A stretch of 27,310 nt of DNA from Nymphaea colorata (Eukaryota; Streptophyta; Magnoliopsida; Nymphaeales; Nymphaeaceae): the NCBI RefSeq assembly GCF_008831285.2, contig NW_022204734.1:1-27310 (forward strand). Reading direction: 5' to 3'. The position numbers were made by a program, and so were the translations under genes. The notes beneath the pieces are model-generated. The model had not been told where the DNA came from and did not search any database. It saw nothing but the letters and a program-made list of their open reading frames with translations. Each line of letters begins with the position of its first letter. Positions within the stretch are counted from its first letter, which is position 1. Shown one piece after another: positions 20,223 through 27,310 of the stretch.

Positions 20223-20788
20223 TATTAATATAATAACCATACGAATGGCGTGGAGTGTAACTTATCGACAGGGAATGCAATATCATTCGTCAGATGAGAT
20301 GGGCTTGTACCCCCTCCGTGCCAGCTTGGTGCTCACCACTATCACCACAGTCAGTATCAACGCAGCCGCAAGGAACCCATCAAGACGATTCCGAATGAAG
20401 CTTTCCGCAATTCGCCCCAGAAGCTGCGAATTTAAACAGGAACGTATAGGATTTCATCCTTACCGCTGGTCGCTATCGCTTTTACTCCGATGAAGGTCTG
20501 TTTGCCAGTCAGTTTGACACGCTGTCTGTATTCTCCTTTCTTCTTGTCGAAGTGCTTGTCAGTAATTACGAAAAGTTCTGTCTTGGTCTGGGGCATGATC
20601 TTGGAGGCCTACGGTACGAAATAGCTGCCCGCACAGTTTAGCTATCCGTATATTTGTTGTACGCTTTCAGAGACAACTAGGTAGTATAGGAAGCTTGAAT
20701 TGCATTGCTTCTCGCATGTCGCAGGCTTGAAAAACACCTACGCAGTATCAGTCTATATCATCTCGTAATCAATCATTCCCTTATTACC
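19407..20788 (+). repeat. Direct repeat, copy 2 (1,382 bp)
   Basis: Second copy of 17163-18546. Compared with copy 1 it has lost one T at about 19960 and one G at about 20372, and differs at about four single positions, all G:C to A:T in the direction copy 1 to copy 2. Its right edge is continuous with the body of gene J, and its left edge joins the unique spacer in the middle of gene I. Confidence 0.97.
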
Positions 20789-23700
20789 AGCTTTATATGC
20801 AGATGATTTTTGTTTTAACTATCTACTGCTGCTACCCACTGAAACGGAAAGAAGAGAATCTTCGTCTGGTCCTCCCATTAACCTGAGGTGAATAGTCTTG
20901 CTGCTTTTCTTGGTTTTGATATATTGGCGGAAATTGTTATTGTCTATGTCGATTTCAGCTTAAAATATGCCTTTTTTAAACTCATGAGCATCGTTTGTGT
21001 ATTGAAGAGTAGGGACGCTTTAGTCACACTTCTTAATACGGACTTACAGGAACTCACTTAATGGATTGTCAATCACCAGGTTGAGGTTTTAGTTGGCATG
21101 GAGCTTGATGAGATACTCAAATCCTAATGGCAAATAGACTAATTCTTGGTGGTTGATTGATGCAGTCACTTTTAGGTAAGATCCAGTGCGGATCTCAATC
21201 TCATAAAGTTCAAACTTTGAGGGTAATTAATAGACGTGTGAGACTGTAGAGCCGAGAAAGTTTTCATTACGTTGGGGTGGCAATTATGGTTAAAATGTTT
21301 GCTTGATACTTCTGTCACTGGCATCAGGATAGTAATAAAACTTGACTGAAAGAGAGTTCTTGGCATTGATGAACTCGTAATCAGTTTGCACTTGAGAGCT
21401 TAATGTAAGATAAGCATGCTCTTTCCTATTACGATTACGATAGTAGAATGTGTGGGGAATGTCTGGGATCATATTCTTTTGGACAACAATTCCATCTTAC
21501 AAGTAGAGACTGCTCGAACCAACGCTGTAGGATATCAAATATTCAACAGGGCCCTAGGAAGTAGTGCTTACAGTAACGTGAACATGTTTAAATACATGTT
21601 TTTCATTCGATTTTCTCAACTTTCCAAAAGCATTCGCATCGATCACCTCCTTAGTTTCCTCTTCTTCTGATTCTCAGTTCGTTCATCTTCATCAGCGTTA
21701 ACAGTGAAGTCTTTATAGCTGCTGTCGATGCTGTTGAGTTGCTGATCAAAGAGTGTGCTTGTGCTATCGGTGATGACGACTCTTGCTGCTCCTTCCAATA
21801 TATTTATAGTGATTATTGTATCTTTGTTGTATAAGACATTCACAAGGTACTTGTTGTGTTGTCCATACTCAGCGCGTTAGTTGAGAACATTCATTTCTTT
21901 GAGCTCCACCTAGCTCATGGAGGTTCTGACATTGATCGTTAGCTACAAGTCTCCCTCAAAGCAGTATACCCACAAGAAGTAGATGCAGTTTTAGCATTAC
22001 TAGTCGATTAGCTCATATGATTTTTCAACAAAAACTTCAAAAGGATATGTCTTGTTACTCTGCAGCTAATTGAACTGTATATCTTTATTCTATTTGGCCA
22101 AATTTTACTTTACAGTGTCTTCGGTTTGGAGGAACTCAAGCGTGGAAGCTTCGAAGAGAAGTTTATGATGGTTGAGGCATTCGGTATACTTTTCATCGTT
22201 GCATTTGAAGACCTTAAAAGAGGGAATCCCTTAACCCGATATAATTTAAGAGTAAAATCTCTTTCAGGTAAAAATTCATACCACATCTGTTCCCTTTCCT
22301 CAGGGTCATTACTTCGAGCTCATCCATATTCAATCTGTACATATCTTTGAGCATGGAACTATACTCCAAAGTCATCTTGAGGTTCGTAAGGGCTTCAATG
22401 GTGATCTTCAACAATATTGTGTCTATGTTGAGCAATTCGCTGTTTACTATACTGGCTATCAAGTGAGTTGGGAATTATGTCTATACTTCTGAAAAGACAA
22501 AGTCTTTATCTCCTTTTAACTTATATTATTTTTCGTTGCTAACCACTGAAACTGAAATCTTGGCCCTTCCGAATGAATAATAAGTGAAGAAAGTTAGCTT
22601 ATCATATTTTAGGACATTTTTGGCCAAGATGAAAAGCACTTTTTCTTCTTAATTTTTGAGTGTAAACTCTAGTTTGGTGTCCTAAAGGAGCTCAAGGATA
22701 TTGTTAGTTGCGAGTATTTTGTATGATTTGATCACAGAATGCTCCAGGGATTTTTGCTAATCAACTTTTCTGGCTTGGTTGATATTGATAAGCACCACAC
22801 AGGTGGGCCAGCATGCAAGTATCTATGGATCATCTGCGGTGATGAATATTTCTTGTGAGCTTGAGAAACGGGCTTCGGTGGCGGGAGCATGGCCGAATGG
22901 CCAATCTTGGGGATTGATGCTAATGTTGGTATTGAAGATGCGGTAGTTGACATATAGAAGGTTATCGTCAGTGTTGAACAGGATGTTATGGGCTTATTTT
23001 TGTTGCGAGGAATGAAGTAGAAGTGGTTGTTTCTTGTTAATTCGTTTATTTAGAATATGCTCCAGATTGAATCATCCAAACTGATGACGGATTCCTCAGC
23101 CATTAAGGTCAGTGACTGTTCGAACTCAACATCTCCTTCATTTTTTATGGTTATTTATAGCTCACAGTTAGTGTCATCGCAAATATCGATTGCCTAAAGG
23201 TCAGCGTCGAGGTCAATAAACTCGTAATCTCTTATCAGTTTATGGGTTATAACATTTTTGGGTAAGTCGTCACCTGAATTTGATTGTTTGATTTTAAGCA
23301 ACATCGTGGCCTTCTCTTTCTGTAGGTTTTATGTATAGATGTTGAGAGCATTGACATCAGCAGGATCATACTAAATGAGGAAAGTTTTTTCCTACTTTTT
23401 CATGTATTTTTCATAGTGCGTAATAGTTGGATCAAGTCGTAAAGCCATGTCGCTGATACTGACCACCAAAGTGAAGTGCACATATTCATCATAATATTGA
23501 TTTATTTTTTCTATCTTTATGCTGAAAAGTTCACCACGGATGCTCTGTTTGTCGAACGTTATGTATCCTTGCAAAGATTACACTGTTTGGCCGTCCAGGT
23601 TAGCAACAGTAAGCTTTAGAGAGTTAATAGGAGAGACCAGATTGAAATGCAAATGCTGATGCTCTTATCCGAGTGACTATGGACTGATGACGAATTTCAA

Positions 23701-25410
23701 GTCAAGATCCTTTTCCTAGTTATCCATAAGATACGAAAATCTTTCGCCTAACTTTATCTCCAAGCCATTTTTCTCATTAATAAACCTTACTTTAAAACTG
23801 GTTTTATCTATTCCGAGCACTCCAAGGACAAGTTCAGCCGGCTAATCCTACCGATTATGAACCACCATTGGATTTTGTTGGTTGATTGCATACTCGTGGC
23901 AAGCTGAGGATGGCACTTTGCATCGTTGGTAGTTGAGGAAGTTGGCATATATGATGACGTTCATGGAGTTAACGATGACCTGAGTGGCTGATTTGCCATT
24001 CATGCTATATTTGAAGTAAATCATCTCCTACATGTCCACCTTGCCTTCAATTGAATCTTCCTTCACCTCATAGTAAATTATGTGGTTTTTAATGTCTTCA
24101 TCCTTGAGGTTGAATGAGAAGCTGCAACTTTTGCACTAGTTTTCGGTCTTAATCTCAATGGAGCACCCCTTGTGAAGGGAGCAACTTTGGATGCTACTGA
24201 AATATTTTTCATTAGCATTTGTGAGGATTTGTATTTCTTTGTCTCCTGATGACAGCTATAATTTGACTTGAGGTTAAACTGTAAAATGTAGCTTTTAGCC
24301 AGCCTAGCTGCCAAAGTAGACGTGCTGGAATATGCTGATTTATAGGGAGTCAGCATCATGCACGCCAATTTCAAAGAAAATTGATTTATCCTCGACTTCG
24401 TGCAGTAAAATTTGGAAGGAGATGAACTTGTACGGATGGTGGACTGCGTTTGTGATGCCAAAAGTGAAGTCAAAAAAGTTTTGACCGTCGAATTGAACAG
24501 GATCAAACTTGATCTATCTAATCACCTTATCTTCATCTTGCTCACTGGCTCGCCCATGAACTGCAAACGTTAATGGGATTCCCTTTGGATCTCTAGGCGA
24601 AAATACTCTCACATTGGCTTGTATATTCTTTTGGAAACTGCCTACGAAGGTATAGTTATTGTGTGAATGTTTTCCAAAATTTTAAATAAAATCTACAATG
24701 CTGATGCCATCCCTTAGTTCTCCATTATGTGTTTTTAGTGATACTTTTAAAGGTTATTTTTTATCTGACCTATTTTCGATGTAGATATATTGATCTGCTT
24801 CATTTTTGATGGGTTTAAGACCAAAGACAGCTCCATTGGTATCCAATTCTTCTGTTTGCTGTAGAGAAAAGACGTGGATGTTAGAGAATATCATAACTTC
24901 ACTAGAAAGCACCTCATGCTCATCTCTTTATGAGTAGACTTCGAGGATGGTGTTAAATTTCCTTAAATTCAATTGATATATTTCGCCAGGGACTACTAAT
25001 TTTCTCTTGAAGTCAGAATTAATATCCGCGTTGGCTAGCCTGCGTTGAGAAAAGACAATGTTCATGGCGCATTTAGGCTACAGGCACGTCAACTGGCCTT
25101 TGATTTCTTTTGTAGGTTTATCAACGACGCAGAGATTGTTAATATACTTAAAATGGCAATCGTAAGTTTTGCTATCTTCGTTGTTGAGGGTAAGCTTGAA
25201 CTCATTGAATTTTCTTTACGTTTACGAAAATTCAACATTGATCATAAAGGCTTTCAATGGGTCCAGATTTTTTATCGAGACAGGGACGGTTTGATTCAGA
25301 GTGAGTTCGACTTTGGTTACGTCTATGACGGCTGCCTTCTTTTGGCTTGGTTTCGACAGGGCAAGCGTGACCAAAATGAGGACGACGATAATGCGATTTA
25401 GATGATTCAT
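20283..25410 (-). CDS. Protein J: large secreted-type, single-pass membrane protein
   Basis: ATG 25410 gives MNHLNRIIVVLILVTLALSK, a clear signal peptide. The frame stays open without TGA to about 22940, crossing dozens of TAA/TAG codons, then continues with shifts near 22940, 22460, 22215 and 21655 to TGA 20283-20285; about 1,700 residues in all. The ectodomain is beta-rich and partly repetitive, with modules such as SMNVIIYANFLNYQRC, LYVNYRIFNTNISINPQDWP and INVRTSMSQVELKEMNVL, and scattered Cys pairs. Near the C-terminus come LMGSLAAALILTVVIVVS (the membrane helix) and the tail TKLARRGYKPISSDE. One G is missing at 20372 relative to copy 1, which breaks the TM frame here. The type I topology is clear; the family is not. 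Ig-like or cadherin-like surface proteins, or an Nup210-like lumenal protein, are possibilities. Confidence 0.75.
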
Positions 25411-25533
25411 TAAAAAATGATAAGATATGATTCTATATTAAAAAGAAAGATGACTCAATTAATAAGGGATGATTTTAAACTTTATTTTTTGGATGATAGG
25501 GAAAAAGATAGAGAAAAATTAAATATAAAATTA

Positions 25534-26522
25534 TCAGTTAGGAGTTGAGCTATTGATAGCCATTTGGTACAGCTTGAGAGTTGAATCACAGTGCTCAATA
25601 GCTTGCTTTTCATTCAGAAGCTGGGCTGAAAGTTGCTGTGCATTGTGGACATGCCATTGCTTCTTCATCTCCAGCATCTTGATTTGCTCCTCGTAGTAAG
25701 ATTTGCTCTCGAGAGTTAGCTGCAAGCCTCTGTCCATGGAAAAGAGACTAGTTTGGTTGAAGGAGGATGGCTGGTAGGTGAAACACATGTTCACATGTTG
25801 GTAGTTTTCTTTAGGGATTATGGGAGTGTTATCTATCTCCTCTTCACCGCCCTTGGGATCATCGAGAGTCATCATTGGAATCGATTCAATCTGTTCCACA
25901 TCATCAGCGGCATAGGAATCGGCTGTTCTGATCCTATCTTCTTTTTTTCCACTTATATCCTCTTTCTAAAGGCAAGAAAGCGCCATCTAAATCGTCGGCT
26001 AAAGGCACATCACTTTAGTCTTTGCCGATATTTTAGTCCTAGATGTAGCATTTTGGTTTATATTTTTGGCCTTTCATAGGTGGAGATTGTTCTGGTATAT
26101 TTTTCTCCGTTTTCCAGAAGCATCTTGATGAGGACAAGATACTTGGATTCAAGTTCTTTATACACCCTAGGCTCATATTTTTCGGCAACACTAGCGATGA
26201 TATCTGGTATGGTGGTCCTATATTTCTCCATTTTTTGATGGTGGCTTCTGCATTGATTGGAGTTGCGTGTGATGATCATATCAGACATCATATCATAGAT
26301 CCTGACGGATTTCTTCTTGGCGGGGTCTTCAAAGAGTTATTTGAAATAGGAGAGGAAGATGGCATATTTAAGCCTCTCTTTTTCGTTCCAGTGGCCGTCC
26401 CGTTAGTAATTCCATCCTTTTCGTGATGCAGGCTGTGCAATTTTGAAAGGAAGGCGAAGTTGAATGTCATATCGTGAGAAGAGAGCCTGTCCGTCAACTG
26501 TTCTTTCTTACTTTGAGCTCAT
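25534..26522 (-). CDS. SANT/Myb-like DNA-binding protein
   Basis: ATG 26522 opens MSSKQERTVDGQALFSRYDI and the frame leads to the domain: HWNEKERLKYAIFLSYFKQL followed by KSVRIYDMMSDMIITRNSNQ and CRSHHQKMEKY. The spaced aromatic residues and the 'TR..QCRSHHQK' third helix are characteristic of SHAQKYF-type Myb/SANT repeats, which bind DNA or histone tails. The YFKQLFE Gln is encoded by TAA. Two shifts, in an A5 run near 26065 and an A7 run near 25945, join the domain to an acidic middle (LADDLDGAFLPLERGYKWKK, then DDVEQIESIPMMTLDDP) and a C-terminal helix ending at TGA 25534-25536. Total is about 329 residues. The same frame is open further upstream, so the N-terminus could be longer. A nuclear regulator is likely. 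Confidence 0.78.
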
Positions 26523-26712
26523 TTATATGTAATTATTATAGATTAACTTCAGAACTGCCGAGTTTTATACCCTTGCTTTCTAATTCTTGATGGTAACTTG
26601 AGGCAAGGCCATTTCGGAACTGTCCTGCAAGTTTGGTAATGTTTGGATTACTTTTTCTGTCTTCAATCTCAGGTTTGCATTTTATGGCAAGCTTAAGATA
26701 ATACAAAAACAT
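26494..26712 (-). CDS. Possible small ORF overlapping the Myb gene start
   Basis: A 72-codon frame from ATG 26712 to TGA 26494-26496 reads MFLYYLKLAIKCKPEIEDRK, then ITKLAGQFRNGLASSYHQEL. The composition is protein-like, and it overlaps the first 29 bases of the Myb gene out of frame. It could be an exon of the split gene to its right, an upstream exon of the Myb gene displaced by an indel, or chance. Confidence 0.25.
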
Positions 26713-26760
26713 AACATTTTTATATTTTGGCTTGCTGGACCCCAGATCAAACCATAATCT

Positions 26761-27093
26761 TCAATAGTCGGAAAACCAAGAACTGAGAACTCTCAATTGC
26801 GCGTGAATCAAAAAATACTATAAAATCTATGAAAAATAAAAAGGCAAACTATTCAATAAAAATAGGCCGTGGAAATTAAATAGGCATTTATTCGAGGAGG
26901 TGATGAAGATTTGATGAGAGATGATCACAAATTACATAAGTTTTCGCTTTATTATTTTCTTCAATGCTCCAAACAAAATAAATCTGAAGAAAGATGAAAG
27001 AATAAGGGAGCACCTATAAGACAATTATTTTTATGTATTAACATACCGTTTCCCATATAAATCTCTCATTGGATCTTTAAAGTATTCCTCCAT
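26761..27093 (-). CDS. Candidate subtelomeric split gene
   Basis: ATG 27093 begins MEEYFKDPMRDLYGKR, a convincing short exon that ends at a GT splice site. Removing a 33-nt intron (27014-27046, GTATGTTAAT...TCTTATAG) joins a hydrophobic, Lys-containing frame (SLILSSFFRFILFGALKKII) that ends at TGA 26761-26763, 99 residues in total. The second part is AT-rich and could be non-coding; the first exon is the better part of the evidence. No family is recognised. It would be the last gene before the right telomere. Confidence 0.33.
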
Positions 27094-27229
27094 GTGGGTG
27101 CTCTGATTTTTTATTTTCGATTGTTGATAATAGCATAAATAACATTTGATAATCTTTCTCGATTTCGTAGATTTATGATTATATTGATATTGAATGGGAA
27201 ACTCATATTGTTGCCAATAATATTATCAA
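27094..27229. other. Right subtelomeric leader
   Basis: AT-rich unique sequence between the last candidate start codon and the telomere. No repeat, RNA gene or sequence shared with the left subtelomere is visible. Confidence 0.5.
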
Positions 27230-27310
27230 GGGGTTGGGGTTGGGGTTGGGGTTGGGGTTGGGGTTGGGGTTGGGGTTGGGGTTGGGGTTGGGGTTGGGGT
27301 TGGGGTTGGG
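27230..27310. repeat. Right telomere, (G4T2)n
   Basis: About 13 perfect GGGGTT units follow the unique sequence TATTATCAA and continue to the end of the window. The orientation is the mirror of the left end, as expected for a linear chromosome with both telomeres. Confidence 0.98.

Noticed and set aside
22885-22910. tRNA-like string GCATGGCCGAATGGCC
   Set aside because: It resembles a class II tRNA 5' half by eye, but no acceptor pairing or anticodon arm follows and it lies within the protein J coding frame.
25045-25401. Plus-strand frame of 118 codons
   Set aside because: Antisense to the signal peptide and first module of protein J, whose minus-strand frame continues for kilobases.
1-27310. 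Peritrich code (UAA/UAG = Glu)
   Set aside because: A few kinase positions would accept Glu, but the PI 4-kinase alignments favour Gln at three conserved sites.
1-27310. CRISPR array, bacterial operon or phage signals
   Set aside because: No spaced short repeats or ribosome-binding sites; telomeres, spliceosomal introns and reassigned stops are eukaryotic.

Overview
The window is a complete, very small ciliate macronuclear chromosome. It opens with a pure C4A2 telomere (1-62) and closes with a pure G4T2 telomere (27230-27310). Almost every gene is crossed by in-frame TAA and TAG codons, while TGA is the only codon that ends good reading frames. In the PI 4-kinase gene the TAA/TAG codons fall where relatives have Gln, so the code is the ciliate nuclear code (UAA/UAG = Gln, UGA = stop). 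Introns are tiny, 20-21 nt GT..AG. These traits fit an oligohymenophorean-like ciliate (Tetrahymena/Paramecium-type telomere and code), but the lineage is not resolved and 27 kb is short for those genera.

Layout, left to right: a small coiled-coil gene (+); an Aurora-like pseudokinase (-); a very long NT-C2 plus coiled-coil gene (+); a small Tim mitochondrial chaperone (+) and a rhomboid protease (+). Next come three minus-strand genes: a tether-like helical protein, a coiled-coil protein and an unrecognised protein. Then a type III-beta-like PI 4-kinase (+), an unrecognised intact 251-aa gene (-) and a coiled-coil gene 'I' (-). A rearranged zone fills 17163-20788. The right arm holds a roughly 1,700-residue secreted/type I membrane protein 'J' (-), a SANT/Myb-like gene (-) and a weakly supported subtelomeric split gene. 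Genes are packed with 0-100 bp between neighbours, except the divergent intergenic region at 1811-2459.

The most interesting part is the rearranged zone. A 1.38-kb block containing the 5' part of gene I and the 3' end of gene J occurs twice in direct orientation (17163-18546 and 19407-20788). The copies differ by about four transitions and two 1-base indels. The 860-bp spacer between them contains an opposite-strand Cys-rich small gene and new upstream sequence that stays in frame with the duplicated membrane tail of J, giving a chimeric short membrane protein. Copy 2 belongs to the full-length J and carries a truncated gene I.

Many genes change reading frame by one base, usually at short A or T runs. 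This looks mainly like base-calling contraction in long reads, so protein descriptions below follow the coding signal across these shifts and exact ends are approximate. No single metabolic pathway unites the genes. Several products (coiled coils, C2 protein, tether, PI4K) suggest ciliary, cortical or membrane-traffic roles, but that is inference.
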